Below, piece after piece: positions 45,447 through 58,800 of a stretch of 64,000 nucleotides of DNA. Below the pieces are notes generated by a model, which was not told where the DNA came from, searched no databases, and worked only from the letters and a program-made list of their open reading frames with translations. The position numbers were made by a program, and so were the translations under genes. Every line of letters starts with the position of its first letter. Positions within the stretch are counted from its first letter, which is position 1. The stretch is from assembly GCA_963682055.1 (NCBI GenBank), contig OY821745.1, forward strand, positions 23,743,342 to 23,807,341, written 5' to 3'. The stretch comes from Primula veris (Eukaryota; Streptophyta; Magnoliopsida; Ericales; Primulaceae).

Positions 45447-46658
45447 ATATCATTTAATTTAAAAGTATTTGAGTTTGTAGAAATGGTGGTGTCGCCACTG
45501 TGAGTTATAGTTGAACCTGTACCATTACCAACTTGGAGCTGTTCATTTCCGTTGTATGTCTCCGAGTTTACGCTCATGTTTTTTAAGTCAACGGTGAAGT
45601 GGTGTGTAGCCCCCGAGTCATGAAACCAAGGATCTCCGGTGGAATATGGTGTGGCAGTAAATACAGATGGTTGTTGAATGCCACCTTGATATGATTGATC
45701 ATAGCGAAATTGGCATTGAATAACAGTGTGTCCAGATTCTTTACAGAGCTGGCATCGTGTAGGTTCCTGAATTATTGTAACGGTTACGATTCTGGCCTCC
45801 TCGGTTTCCTCAGTAAGAACCGCGGCTTTGACTGCGGTTGTTATAGTTATCATATCGAGAGACAGGTTGGTTTCGGTTGTTATGGTTGCCATATCGAGAA
45901 GCAGGTTGGCTCCGAGCATGGGTAGGGGGGTCAGGTTTAGTCACAAGATTGGCTTTTGGATTTTCGATGGGTATTTGATTTGACTTATTTCGGTTCTCTT
46001 GTCGTTTAAGGAGGTCGTAAACTACCGCAAGAGATGGTTGAGAGACCATGGTGTGGATTGACATTATGACATGGTCGAACGATGAGTCCAATCCTGCAAG
46101 AAGAAATGCGAGATAATCCGAATCTCGTAAGGGCTCGCCAATTGCCGCAAGGGTGGTTGAGATTTTCTTAATTTCGTCGAAATACTTGTCAACTGGTTTG
46201 TGTCCCTTCTTTATGGTGGTAAGTTCATACTTTAGCTGCGTAGATTGGGCTCGAGAGTGAAAGTGGAACAATTCTTCAAGAATATTCCAGACTTGATGTG
46301 AGGTAAAGTCTCCAACGATATGAGAAAGTAACTCCTCAGATAGTGACGAAATGATGGTGCTCAGGATCAATTTATCCCGCTGAATCCAAACAGCGTAAGC
46401 CGGATTCACCTGGCTGCCTATGGCCGAGCTAGAGACTGGTGTTGGGATGGTAGTTGGTGGACACGGGATGGTTCCGTCTACGTAACCATAAATATTATGT
46501 CCCTTGAGATACGGGACGAGCTGGGTTTTCCATAGCAAGTAATTGTCACGGTCGAGCTTTATGGTCACTGTATGATGCAACTTGAATATGGATGGGATTG
46601 AAATTGTGACGGTACTGTCCGCGGTTGTAGTGTCAGTGGGAGTGGGTTCGGGAGCCAT
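45443..46658 (-). pseudogene. copia Gag, zinc knuckle and protease start
   Basis: ATG 46658 begins MAPEPTPTDT. The gag domain has LDRDNYLLWKTQLVPYL, VWNILEELF and YFDEIKKI. The frame ends at 45810. In another frame (45919-45443) come the CCHC knuckle CQLCKESGHTVIQC and the protease WFHDSGATHHFT. Thus at least one frameshift separates gag from protease. The ORF extends to 46787 upstream, but 46658 fits the family start and lies just after the PBS. Confidence 0.88.
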
Positions 46659-46715
46659 TAAGAGAAAAATGAAGGTAGAAAAATCAACGTTAGTTGCTGT
46701 GACTCTGTGATACCA

Positions 46716-46831
46716 TGTTAGAATCCATATTACTTTATCATTAAAAAACCTCGTAATGGTAATGATAGATATCTCTTTATAAAACACAGACTGGATTATT
46801 ATCTAGACTATGTGGAACAATTACTCTAACA
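46716..46831 (-). repeat. 5' LTR of the truncated copia
   Basis: 116 bp, TGTTAGAATCC...CTCTAACA on the plus strand; the reverse complement aligns with the TRIM LTRs at 43377 and 43592. TACCA just left (46711-46715) is the complement of the PBS TGGTA. Confidence 0.88.
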
Positions 46832-47112
46832 CCCTTAAGTATTTTCACTTCTCCATTAAGAGTTAAGTATAAATTATTTTACATATGTTAAAGCAGGTTC
46901 TATGAAATTTCCGAAGTAAAAAAAAAAAAAACTACTAAAACTTTAGGAAAATAATCTGTAAAGTTTGAACAAGCTTTTTTGTAAAGAAGTAATGTATGTT
47001 AAATTAGTTTTGTAGCATTAGTATTTTTATAGATAAAACTTTAGGCTACTCTAACAAGACATTTGAGTTTGAAGTCCAATCCTCAACAATCTAATACCAC
47101 CTATATATATAT

Positions 47113-49111
47113 CAAATAATGCCCAATAGGTAGCACTTTTGAACTTATATTACTCATATCTACCTCCATAAGTTCATATTCCCTATAGGTACCACTTTTT
47201 AATTATTTACTTTTTTACCAAAACGCCATACACATATTTCATAAAAAATGGAAAAAAAACGCATAAAATTATATAAAATGCAAAAAATCTCAAAATAAAT
47301 GAAAAAAAAATCACAAAAATTTGTATAAATTAAAAAAAAAAAATGTATTTTTTTTAAAAAAATCACAAAAATGAAAAAAAAAAAAAAAAAAAAAATCACA
47401 AAGAAAATAAAAAAATACAAAGAAAATAAAAAAATCACAAAAAAATAAAATAAATAAAAAATAAATAAAAAATCACAAAATTTTAAAAAAATTACAAAAA
47501 AAATATAAAAAATGAAAAAAATCACAAAATATTATAAAAATATAAAAAAATTTATAAAAATTATAAAAAAATCACAAAAATCACAAAAAAGCATAAAAAA
47601 TGAAAAAAATAATAAAAAAAATCACAGAAAATAAAAAAAAATAAAAAAGATGAAAAAAATGAAAAAAAAACACATAAAATTATAAAAAATCACAAAATAT
47701 TATAAAAATTTTAAAAAATGAAAAATTTATAAAAAATGAAAAAAAATCACAAAAAATTATGAAAAAAATGAAAACAAATCACAAAATAATAAAAAAAATT
47801 GAAAAAAATCATAAAAAAATCACTTTTATTGAACTTTATGCACTTTCGACTATACTAAATGCACTTTCGACTGAACCAGATGCACTTTTGGCTGAACTAT
47901 ATGCACTTTCAGCTAAACCAGATGCACTTTAAGTTGAACCAGATGCAGGTTTAACATAACGATATGCACTTTTATTGAACTAGATGCACTTTTGTCTGAA
48001 CTATATGCATTTTTAGCTGAACCATATGCACTTTCAGTTGTACCAGATGCACTTTTAGTTGAATCAGATGCATTTTTAACAGAACTATATGCACTTTCGA
48101 CTACACTATATGCACTTTTGACTTAACTATATGTACTTTCCACTAAATTAGATGCACTTTAAGCTGAACCAGATGTACTTTTAGCTAAATTATATGCATA
48201 CTCACTTTTATTGAACTATATTTACTTTCGACTGAATTGTATGCACTTTCAACGGAACTAGATGTACTTTCAGCTGAATTGAATGCAATTTCGACTCAAA
48301 TTTATACATTTTTGACTAACTATATACACTTTCGACTGAACTATATGCACTTTTATTGAACTATATACGCTTTTGACTGAATTATATGTATTTTTGACTG
48401 AACTAGATGCACTTTCAGCTCATTTAGATTAAAAAAATGCACATTTATCATGGAAAAACCATTTTTTTGTATAAAAAAAAATCACTTTTCGGTATAAAAA
48501 GTGTTATATTGACAAAAAAAAATTTATATATTTTTTGTAATTTTTTAAAAAGTTTATGATTTTTTAATTTTTTTTATAATTTTTTTTGTGATTTTTTTTC
48601 ATTTTTTATCATTTTTATAATTTTTTTTTGTGATTTTTGTTATTTTTTTTATAATTTTTTGTGATTTTTTTTTTTTTTGTAATTTTTTTTGATTTTTCGG
48701 TATAAAAAGTGTTATATTGACAAAAAAATTATATATTTTTTTGTAATTTTTTAAAAAGTTTGTGATTTTTGTGATTTTTGTGATTTTTTGTGATTTTTTG
48801 TAATTTTTTTAATTTTTTATGATTTTTTGTGATTTTTGTGATTTTTTTTATAATTTTTTGTTTTTTTTGTTTTTTTTATATTTTTTGTGATTTTTTTCAT
48901 TTTTATAATTTTTTTGTGTTTTTATTTATTTTGTTGTAATTTAAAACTATTTTTTTGGGTTTGTAGAAAGATAAAATATGTATATTATATTTTGGTTTGT
49001 ATGACAATTTAGTAAATAAACTAAATAATTAAAAAGTTGTACCTATGAGTAATGTGAACTTATCATGATATTTAGTATGAATATAAGTTGCTTACTTATA
49101 GAGAATTACCC
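47113..49111. mobile_element. TIR-flanked element with satellite core and A/T arms
   Basis: 47113-47210 matches the reverse complement of 49017-49111 (shared GTTCAYATT, ATAGGTAC, ACTTTTTAATTATTTA segments): terminal inverted repeats of ~95 bp. Inside, an A-rich arm (47220-47820) mirrors a T-rich arm (48450-48960), around a tandem array (47820-48430). No coding sequence. Flanks are TATATA-type on both sides, so the target duplication cannot be fixed. Mutator-like affiliation is a guess from TIR length. Confidence 0.6.
47820..48430 (+). repeat. ~21-24 bp tandem array (ATGCACTTTYGACTGAACTA-like)
   Basis: About 27 degenerate units of TATATGCACTTTCGACTGAA or variants (AGCTGAACCAGATGCACTTT). The 47199-47525 Phe-rich frame nearby is a composition artefact. 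Confidence 0.9.
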
Positions 49112-49140
49112 CTATATATATATATATATGGAAGAGGATA

Positions 49141-49414
49141 TATGGACACCATGAAAAACACTCAAATGTACACTTTTTTTTAAAAACGCTCCAAATCAAG
49201 ATTTGATTCATGCAAATCTTCACGGTTTCACGATGGGAACACAAATATGCGTCTTGTTTTTTTTAAAATTTTACCATAATTTCGAAAACATGTCATTATA
49301 CATCTCGGAAAAAAAAAAAAACAAGACGCATATTTGTGTTCCCGTCATGAAATCGTGGAGATTTGCATTAACCAATAGCGTTTTTACGAAAAAGTATTCA
49401 AGTTGATGTTCATA
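49141..49414. mobile_element. Hairpin-forming MITE
   Basis: 49211-49264 (TGCAAATCTTCACGGTTTCA start) is nearly a perfect inverted copy of 49309-49367, with a ~45-bp loop. Outer arms (TATGGACACC at 49141; GTTCATA ending 49414) are also inverted, with AAAAACGCT/AGCGTTTTT inside them. Both flanks are TA-rich. A transcript would fold into a ~55-bp stem. Confidence 0.82.
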
Positions 49415-49429
49415 TTACATTTTATATAT

Positions 49430-52035
49430 ATATATATATATGATATTTCAAAATGATGTCATTTCGTGGGATTTTGTGTGCATTGGACTCCTAGCCTCAA
49501 TTAACACACCAAACACATTATATATGTGCACTACATATTTACTCCAATCCCACCAAAATAATCCCTAAAAAAAACACACCGCAGAAATTATATATATTTA
49601 GTATCCAATCACCTCCCCTACAAATTAGAAATTTCATATATAGAACAATGAAACAAAAAGATCTCATAATCCAAAATCCAAATACATAATAAATATGTTT
49701 ATATATTCAGAATTAGATTTATGCCTTAATTGGCTAATATTAATTAAGAAGGGAAAAAGATACGACTCTTCCATTATTAAACTCTGTTAGGCGGCGGCGA
49801 ACGTCGGAGTTGGTGTTAATTGGAGAGGGGAAGTGAAGTTTATGTTTCTCTGTCTATTAATTTGGGCGTTTATCTAATCACAAGCTGAAACGACGTAGTT
49901 TAGTACATGGTTTTTCTTTTCTTTTTAAAATACTCAGCTATTTACACTTTTAGTCCAGAATATCGCGTTTTTTCGCTTTTGGACCCAATAGCGCGTTTTT
50001 TGCGCAATTCCACCCAAATAGCGTTTTTAGCATATGCATTTTTTTTCGAAAACCGTTAAAGTGCGCTTTTTAAAACAGTGGTTCAGACTAATTTGCTAAT
50101 GTTCAATCTCTATGCTTGTGACTTGGGATCTATCATGTGCTTTCGATGCCAAACAAGCCTTTTGTTCGACCTGATTAATTATAGCAGTTGGTGGCACTAA
50201 GCTTGAAAAGATGTTCATTTTAGCTGTCATCTCTCTCTTTTAGGTTAGCTCATGAATAATTCCCTTCAAATACCACTTTCATGTCATTCTGTAATGTAAA
50301 TACCATAAAACTATTTGTCTATTTCGATGAAGATCGTAAAAAGAGGATGACAAAATACTGCATAGTTGGTATGGGGGTATACTTTCCATTTGTTTAAACA
50401 AAATGACTGGGTGATGGCTTGTAATTTGCCTAAATAAAATGTCAGTCTTTAGTAACTTGCCCAAACTAGAATACTAGGTTTACTATTTAGTTGTGAGTTA
50501 GCTTTCAAGTAATCTTCTGGCTTTAAAGCTGTTAATCAAGGCTTTCCAAGCTAAAAATTCCAACTCCTCAAAAATCGCAATATAATCCTTTCTTATCACC
50601 ATCCTACGTTTATGAATTTGGTTATATTTGTATAGGAAGGGGTAAGGAACGAAATCACTTAAGTAACTTGATTGCGCATACAGCAATAATAATATTTACA
50701 CTGTAGTACCTAAATTATATGCCAAGGAACATGTAAAAACTTCAAAAGACCTATTTACGAGACAAATCAAAAAAGGTGTAAAATGTAAGCATGTATGTAT
50801 CTTAATGTCGAATATAGTCATTCATCCATGAATTATTGCACTGGAGCTTTACGAAGATCCAAAGCAGTAACCTACATCCAAAGTTACAAGCTAATTAACT
50901 AGAGCATGAACATTGAGAGTGGATTGCGAAAACAGGGTAAAGTAGATAATTATTACAGAAACAAGCAGGGTCGAAGGTAAGTGGAGAGACCATTGGAATT
51001 CACGACACCCCCCATTGTAACATCCCTGACCCAATAGGAAGTCACACAGCCAAATAACACGTGTGGCGGCACGTGGTAGACAAAGCCTAACTTAAACGCT
51101 AATAAAATACACACTAAAAGTACTCAAATAATCAAATAGTTCATTAATAACAACATGGAGAAGTATTAAAAATATTACAAGCTAAACTGATATACAAACG
51201 CAGCGGAAATAAATACTAAAGCCTATAAGATATATCTGGTCCCGACTAACTCGATCTCCTAAAAACATTATAAAATCGAGGGGTAAGCTAAACGAGTTTA
51301 GTAATTGATAAAACTTGCAATATAATATAGGGTCAAAAATAGGTTTTATCATTTTATTATTTTTCCTCGAAAAATCAATATTTTGAACTTGACAAAATTC
51401 ATAGTTAATATAAAACGTTTCTTGAAAATTGAAAACTTGTCGAACAAATAAAACTTTCAAACATTTTAAAAGGTGTGATCAAAACGATAAATATAATGAG
51501 AAATTAAGCTGGATTCAGACTTCCTGAATCTCTTTATTCTGTTGGACCCAGACTTCTTGGTTCTCTTTATGAATCAGACTTCCTGATTCTATTTATTCTT
51601 TATTCTGTGTACTTGGACTTCTCAAGTATCTTTCTATAGACTTAATTCACAATTATAATAAAGTAAAGATCACTTTTAAAACGACAAAATTTCTTTAAAA
51701 CCTTTCATGCATTAAAACATTTCACGTTCATCAACATATCCATATATAATTCTCATTTCATCACCTGTAATCTTTGCAATAATATATACATATATATTTT
51801 TGATACTTTCAAGATATAATTTGAACCTGTAAATATTTATCAAAACATGAAATGAGATATTTTAATTAAAGCAAAAGTAAAAACACTCACTTATATACGG
51901 ATCTGAAAAAGAGGCATTTTTACTACAAATAAGCTACGACAAATGAATGAGTTTTCTCCATTAAACCTTTCTGCTGGCTGTCCCAAAACTTATGAATTCT
52001 CTCGTAGCTCACTGAAACTATCGTATACCCATATG
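49430..52035. other. AT-rich spacer without a recognised gene
   Basis: No gene supported. 51485-51600 has a short CAGACTTCCTGATTCT-like repeat (four copies). 51012-51330 begins TTGTAACATCCCTGACCC, like the ends of some gypsy LTRs, but no partner LTR was found. Confidence 0.5.
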
Positions 52036-54040
52036 CAGTAGAAACTCTTTATAATAATACTCTCTATAGGAATAAACTTCTTATAAGAATAAAAATTCAT
52101 GTTCCCGACTTGGAACCAGTTATAAATCAGAATAAACTCCACATTGTAATAAGTCATACATTATATTGAATATATATATATATATATATATTTCGTTACA
52201 TTAAGTTTAACATTTTGCAAAATATTTATCTATTGTTGTTTGCGACATTGACTTGATTTTGTTGGTAGTTACTACATCCTTCAAATTTCGCGTACATAAT
52301 AACTCACCTGCATGAACTCCTTCTTTTTGAAGCCAAAATATTTCAAACTTGTCAAGCATTCTTAAAACTTCTTGACACGAAACTTTTGATATTTCTATAC
52401 TATTATCCTCCGGATTATCTTCCTCCGCTTCTTGCCTAATTGATGTAATGATTTCTTTTTCGGTTAAAGCGTGCGTGACTTGTTTCTCACTTGGATGATT
52501 AAGAAAGACATCCATATCCATTTGGTTAGTGTAGTGTAGTGAAGTTCTTTAACCTGATTACTCAAATCTGTAAGTATCCTTTGATTTTCTTCATCCATTT
52601 CATTTGTAACTTGTAATTCATCAACACCTGGGGTCCGAATTTTGCAATGTTTAAAGCAATTCGTAATTGTATGTGGCTTCACATTCATCGACCATGTGGC
52701 AACTGCATTTACAATTCCATCAAGGATGGATATTTTTTCTAGTTCCATAACATGATCTTTAATTCGTTTCAAAAGCAGACGATTAAACCGACGACGATAA
52801 TAACCTTTAAAATTTCTAATGATGCCTTCATCACATGGCTGAATTTTGGAAGTACTATTTGGTGGTAAGAACATTATAGTCGTGTGACGAAGAGGGGGAA
52901 TATTCTCCTTTTTGCCATGTGCACTACAATTGTCCATAACAAGCAAAACATTTCTGGTCAGACGGCAATCAAACCACTTTACGCATTCCAGGAAGAGTAA
53001 GGATGTCATCCACGCATTTGAATTCGCTCGATAAGTACAGTTGAGTGTAGCACGGTTAACATTTTTAAAGCATTTAGGATTAAGAAATTTTCTAATAACC
53101 CATAGAAGAACTTTGTCAGAGCCATCGCCATTGCAACAAACAACAATCGTGATTCTCTCTTTGTTTTGCTTTCGTCCCTCCAGCTGCTTCTTGGAAGAGA
53201 ATTATCAGCTTGCATTCGATAAAATAGACCAGTTTTATCCATATTGTAGATGTCCTTCCAAGCCCATTTGTCTAATTCTTCTCTTATTGACGGCAAATTA
53301 GCTTCAATTTTCTCCATATTAACTGAACCACTCTCCCCAAAACGTCGAAGGGAATGAATTGCATGTCTTTGCTTGAAATTTCCCAGCCACCCATTTGAAC
53401 ATTCAAATGAGTTAGGTGCTGTATAGAGTTATTTTAAGAATATGCTCCCCTTTTCTTTTAGTAATTCACCACTAATATTTGCATGCTCTTGGTTGCATAC
53501 AAACAACTCATAGAGCGCGAACTCCATTAAAGGGTACGTTACTTGTTTTAAACGTTTTGCATTTGGATTCGAAATTACTTCTTGCTTGTGGTCAATTGAT
53601 CGCTTGATGGTCTTGGATATTGCTGATTATGATAACGTAACCCCATAAGTATCTTCTAACCACTTGGCAAGTTCTTTTTGCGTCCAACTCGGATTTGATT
53701 CTTTCATTTTGCACAAATCGACGTGTATTTTTTCAGTGATTTGAGTTCGTTTATCAACTTTGCGTGTCATTATTGACTTGTTTGAAGATAACAAAAAGTA
53801 TATAGTATTTATAAATGTAAAGAAAACATACAAGAAACTTGATGAATTTACAACTTTCAAAATACATGTATTTGTTCTCCAAAATACATCTATTTGTTCT
53901 AAACTGGTACATGTATCTTCTTTATATACATACATAACTCTTTTGATATTTTCCATGTAAAAGTCAACTTAAGAATAAACTCATTATAGTCATACTTTTA
54001 GTATGGTTACAAAGGTATGACTGTAACGAGTTTCTACCGT
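52036..54040 (-). mobile_element. Pogo/Tigger-type DNA transposon (Lemi1/Emigrant-like), decayed
   Basis: Ends are CAGTAGAAACTCTTTATAAT (52036 on) and, reversed, CGGTAGAAACTCGTTACAGT (to 54040). Plant pogo elements such as Lemi1 and its MITE Emigrant have CAGTARAAMCTC-type ends. A TA follows the right end; the left has TG where TA is expected. The 2.0-kb interior encodes a broken transposase on the minus strand. Confidence 0.85.
52207..53770 (-). pseudogene. Pogo-type transposase remnant (CENP-B HTH plus DDE_1)
   Basis: Begins at ATG 53770 (MTRKVDKRTQI); WTQKELAKWLEDTYG is the N-terminal HTH. Further fragments of the CENP-B-type DNA-binding domain are read at 53620-53330. The DDE_1 core has YNMDKTGLFYR (first Asp), LLVMDNCSAH (second Asp) and LPPNSTSKIQPCDEGII (third Asp). 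A C-terminal QTTIDKYF-like tail ends at 52207. All three acidic residues remain, but stops near 53627 and 53430 and frameshifts near 53005 and 52500 break the gene. The family cuts and pastes DNA at TA targets. Confidence 0.9.
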
Positions 54041-55284
54041 ATTTAGTATATAGTAACATGTATTTACTAACTTGGACAAGAATGTAGCACTAGTTTCCTA
54101 TATGCGTACGTTTGAAATTTGTAATAGAAGTTTGAGACTAAATATAAAGACTAAAATTTAAGTTTTTATTCTGTAGCTACGTGGTATATATATAATTACA
54201 TAATGCAAACGGGTGCAATAGTATCTCAACCATGTTAAATGCTCTCATCAAACCTTACGTTTTATACATTAACTTCTAACAAAATTTCATCTTTATAAAT
54301 AACAGTAGCATAAGTTCACGTAAACAAAATCAAGGCAATCTATAACGGATCCTTTAACTCACCTTTCAAATTCTATAACTTACATCATTACTGATACAAT
54401 TAATATTAACTTAGGCTCATTAATTCCAATGTAACCTCATTATCCTTTAATAAATCTACTTCCTTGGCATAATTTCATGTAAAAACAAACAAAGCTCACC
54501 ATTCCAAATTCCATAGGTTACATTAATTAGTACTATTAGCAGTAAAGTTGATATTGATATTGATATTTCAAAACTAAAAAAAAAAAAACAATATTCCTAA
54601 CCTATTAATTAAAGAATTAAATTACATAATCATTTATTCTCTTATAAGTTATACCCGATCATGTTACTAAATGACATTGAATCATTTTTTTTCAACTTGT
54701 ATCTTGGTAACGTGCAACTATATATAAACTATACAGCCTATTTGATTACAATAAATTTATATTTTTAACAAACAACATGCCAAAATAATATTAATGCTAA
54801 TCACAAGAGAAAACCTTGTAATTCTAATTAATTACTATAACTATCTAAAACATAAAAAAAAATACCGGATTTTACACCCATAGTTCCAAAATTTATGATT
54901 TTTTAAATTTTGTATCATGTATTTTTAAATTTGTTAAAATTGATCATTTGGTACCGGCATGATTTATAATTTCAATTAACATTGCTTATAATGCAAATTC
55001 GGCATCCCCATATATATGGTTCCAGACTTAGCCCCTGGAAATAAGATTTACTGGAACAGCAGAACAAAGCCCCTTCGAGTTTAAACCAAATGAACGCAAT
55101 TTTCCTCTAAACGCTATTCTTAACACTACTTAGAAAAAGGAAAAAAAAGAAAGAAAGGTAGGCGACACTATCAAGGCATATTTTGACTTCCATTGACAAT
55201 AGAATGTCCTTTCTCACTATTCATTTTTAGATACATTACATTTATCTACTCTTATGTTGCACAGTAAAGTAAGAGCTAATTTTT
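54041..55284. other. AT-rich spacer without a recognised gene
   Basis: No open frame of interest and no repeat structure beyond short A/T runs. Confidence 0.6.
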
Positions 55285-55826
55285 TGTTGGAAAAACTAGT
55301 GATTTTTATTGAGTGAATGCTATTTTATTTTTAGTGGTTACAAAACCATTCATTCTCCCCATTAATGTGGGTCTTTATTTGTAAAATGAGTTACAAAGAA
55401 AAATGTTTAAAATATGATGGTCTTGGTCCATTTTTTTAGAGACTTTTTGAAGACAAGTCTCATGCATGTCATAACATACACATTCACACACAAACACATA
55501 TGCATACATATAGAGAGAGAGTACCGCACCACCAACGGCCCGACCGTGGCTCGGTGCCGTTTCCGCCGAGTCACATGTGATAGGCGTTGTACCTTGGGAA
55601 CGAAGTGCCCCATTTAGCCAGAAGCAAAGGTGGCGGGGCAAATATCGTTTAAGAAAAACTGCTTGTAGTTACCTCGTCTCGGACTTTAGTCCATTTCGTT
55701 ATCATTTACTTTATTTTATGTTAAATCTTGTAATTGATATTTATATATTTGAGGAAACCATTTTCTATTTATTTGTCCATTTCTTTTCCATAGAAATTAT
55801 TGTGTTTATTTACAACGTACCCAACA
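55285..55826 (+). repeat. 5' LTR of copia element B
   Basis: TGTTGGAAAAACTAG...GTACCCAACA; aligned without gaps to 61443-61984. Open frames here (55375-55641 minus and others) recur in the other LTR and show no motif. Confidence 0.92.
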
Positions 55827-58800
55827 ATCTTAAACGATATTCTTATGTTTTGTACGTTGATACAATAATTTCGGTGTATGGATTATACAGAAAATTATTT
55901 CTTTCTCCGTAATCGTTCTTAGTAAAATCATTTTCTCTTAATATTCGATTTCGGGAATTTGATGTTTATGGTTGTAATGGTTTCGGATTGCTATATCATA
56001 TTTTTATTTTGATGCATGGTTTTTTGATAAATTCTTTGGAAAATCATTTTATGACAAACCTTGGTTTTAAGAAATTGGTATTTCCGATTGAATTGTCGAA
56101 AACGTTTTTCGTTTGATAATTAATTTATTTTTTGGGTTATGTGAATATCCTTGTTTCCGGTTTTTAAACCATCTCTTATGTGTAGTGTGTATGCATTTTT
56201 ATGTATATTTGTGTACAAGCATATTTAGTGATGTTTTTGGTGGCAACATGTGTTAATATTTGTCTCTTCACATGATTCATTTTGTTAATATTTCGTTATT
56301 GGCATGTTTTGACATACGGGGGTTTTCTACGTTATTAATTAAAATTGGATTTTAGCTTTCATCCGTAGTTATACTGGTATTGATTGTTTGCAGTCAACTA
56401 TGGACTAATTTTTGTAGCTAGTAAAGTCATGTGCATGTGTCAATGGATATGTAGTTTTGTATGTATGTTGCTATAGTAATGTTGAGTGTCCATGTTTGGT
56501 TGACAGAATTAATTTTTGAGATTAGGTAATTATGTTTATGATTACTATTCTAAATGGATTTGTTTGGCATTGGATGGTAAATGCATGAGTTACTTGTGTA
56601 GTAAAATGACATGTATTTGTACTTGTTAAACCTTTGGGCTACAAAATATTGTACTAAATTCTGTACATGACTCCTTGCATGAGTTGAAAGATTTTTTCTC
56701 TTTTGACATTAGTAATTGCTTTGTAGCAATCTTACTGCTGTAACAAGTTTGTCTAGAAGGCCACATTTTAATACATAAATGGGTGTTTGACAATTTTCTA
56801 GTAGCATGTTTAAGAACAGTAATTCAAAATAAAACTAGTAGTCAGTGACTTGTATTTAATTGTGTTGAATTATTGGTTTGCAATTGTTTTAGTGTATAAA
56901 CATGAATTGCATATAGCAAGACTGGTTTAGTACCATGTGTCGTGTGATATTATACATAATTATATTATGTGGTATATTAATGGGTGTAATATGTAACTTG
57001 AAAGTTGCAGTTTCACTACGTGGGTGTTATACCCGATTTCCTTTAATTGTTTATATACATGTTATATATTCTTGTGTAATGGAAGGAAATTATAAGAACC
57101 ACTGTTTTTGGTACGAAACGTATGAGCTTATTGGCTACAAAGTATTATGGTGGTGTTGTGTGTTTCTGAAATCAAATTTTGGTTTGTGAAACAAAAGTTA
57201 TTCGAAACAGTTCTAGTAAAAGCCATTAAATTGGGGATTACGATAGAACTGGTTTCGAAATAGTTCTTGTAAAAGTATTTTCTGATTTTCAGAATTTGGG
57301 GCTTACGACAGAACTGGTTGAATTCTGAGATTGTTCTGTGTAAAATCAGATTTATCTGGTGTTTACGGCTGAATAAATCTTTCAGAATTTGATAATCTTT
57401 TTCGGGAATGAACTAGAATACTCTTGCAAAATCAGTTTCTTGAAACCATGCGTGGTTATAGAAATTTGGTATTTGCGAAGGAGGAGTTTTAGTTTCATTT
57501 TTCAAAATTAGATTGTGCGTGTTTGTTATTTGAGATAACAAACAGTTTCCTGCGGGAAATGTCCGAAACACAGTGGGTGCTGGAACTGACCAGAACATTA
57601 TGGGTGCCGGTGTAAATCCTATTAATTTTGCATGAGTGCATATTAATGACGGAGGTTACAAATTCGAAATCACCATTATTAAAAAAACACTAATGTGGTG
57701 ATATAATGGTTGGTGTCTTTATTAATTGTGATTTATTGCAATTTAATTTGGAGGGTTACAAAATTTGTAACGGTAATCATTAATGAGATTAATGACGAGT
57801 ATTTATAACTTTTTATTAATTGTGATTAATCGTAATTTAATTTGGAGAGTTATAAATTATTGTAACGACAGTTATTGTTGACATTTATGGAGAGCTTTAT
57901 TAGCTAACTACGAATTGCAATGACGAGTCGGTTACTTATTTGGATGAAAGGTTATTTAATAACCAACTTTGTTCATCCAAGAGCAAATAATTTGATGATT
58001 AAACAAATTATAAATGGTCGTTGAGTTTTATTTTAACAATAAACAAATATCGGCTAATTTATTATTTTTTGAAATATTATCTTATTAATTTGCTGAAGGA
58101 ACATTTAATAATTTGTTGAAATTAACATCTTATTTATTTGTTGGAAAAGCATTTAATAATTTGTTGAAATAACATATTATTAATTTGTTAGTAAAACATA
58201 TTGTGAATATGTTGAGCTTGCTATTATTGAGAATAGTAATTTAGTAATATTATATTACTATTATTGGGGAAGAACCCTAAGGGTCCCACAAATGTGGGGT
58301 AACCCGTTGATCCTGTAGATCGAGAATCTAAACGTACCACATAACGTCTGCGGGTGAGTGGGAGAATATCTAACGGTTTATTGGTATGGATTTAAAACGT
58401 CTAAAATAAATGATATTGTTCATTTACCATCTTGAAACCGATTAAGTTTCTCTATAACAGTGTGCATGTTCTGATTGAGGAAAAAGGGAATGCACGAACT
58501 GTGGGGACGTTAATGTGTGGAAACATTTGGAAATCCACTAACAAGTGCAAGCATATAAATCTGAATCATGACTAGCGGTTTTTGAAACCTAAAGGGCAGT
58601 AGCCTTTCGGTAGCCAAAACACTAGGATCAAATTGTGATAAGTTTGCTTGTTTGTGGCAATACATGAGTGACTATTTGTTCAAAATGAGCATTTTAGTCG
58701 ATACTCTTGTGGTCAATAATGACATGTTGAATTATTCAACCAAGTCACTGATTTGACATAATATAGTAGGTGATGAAAATATAAAAGTTTAAATGTTTTA

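Larger units (their letters stand above)
43711..46831 (-). mobile_element. Truncated Ty1/copia element of the TRIM LTR family
   Basis: On the minus strand: LTR (46831-46716, ending CTAACA), PBS TGGTATCA, gag, zinc knuckle, protease, integrase and the first part of RT. The sequence stops in RT at the TRIM LTR (43710/43711). RT catalytic core, RNase H and the 3' LTR in its own orientation are missing. The neighbouring LTR is instead in inverted orientation. Confidence 0.85.

Noticed and set aside
47199..47525. Phe/Ile-rich 108-codon minus-strand frame suggesting a membrane protein
   Set aside because: Low-complexity A-rich arm; hydrophobicity follows from composition.
51012..51330. Possible gypsy LTR start (TGTAACATCCCTGACC)
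   Set aside because: No matching second LTR, PBS or polypurine tract nearby.
55375..55641. 88-codon frame repeated at 61533
   Set aside because: Located in both LTRs of element B; conserved by LTR duplication and without known motif.
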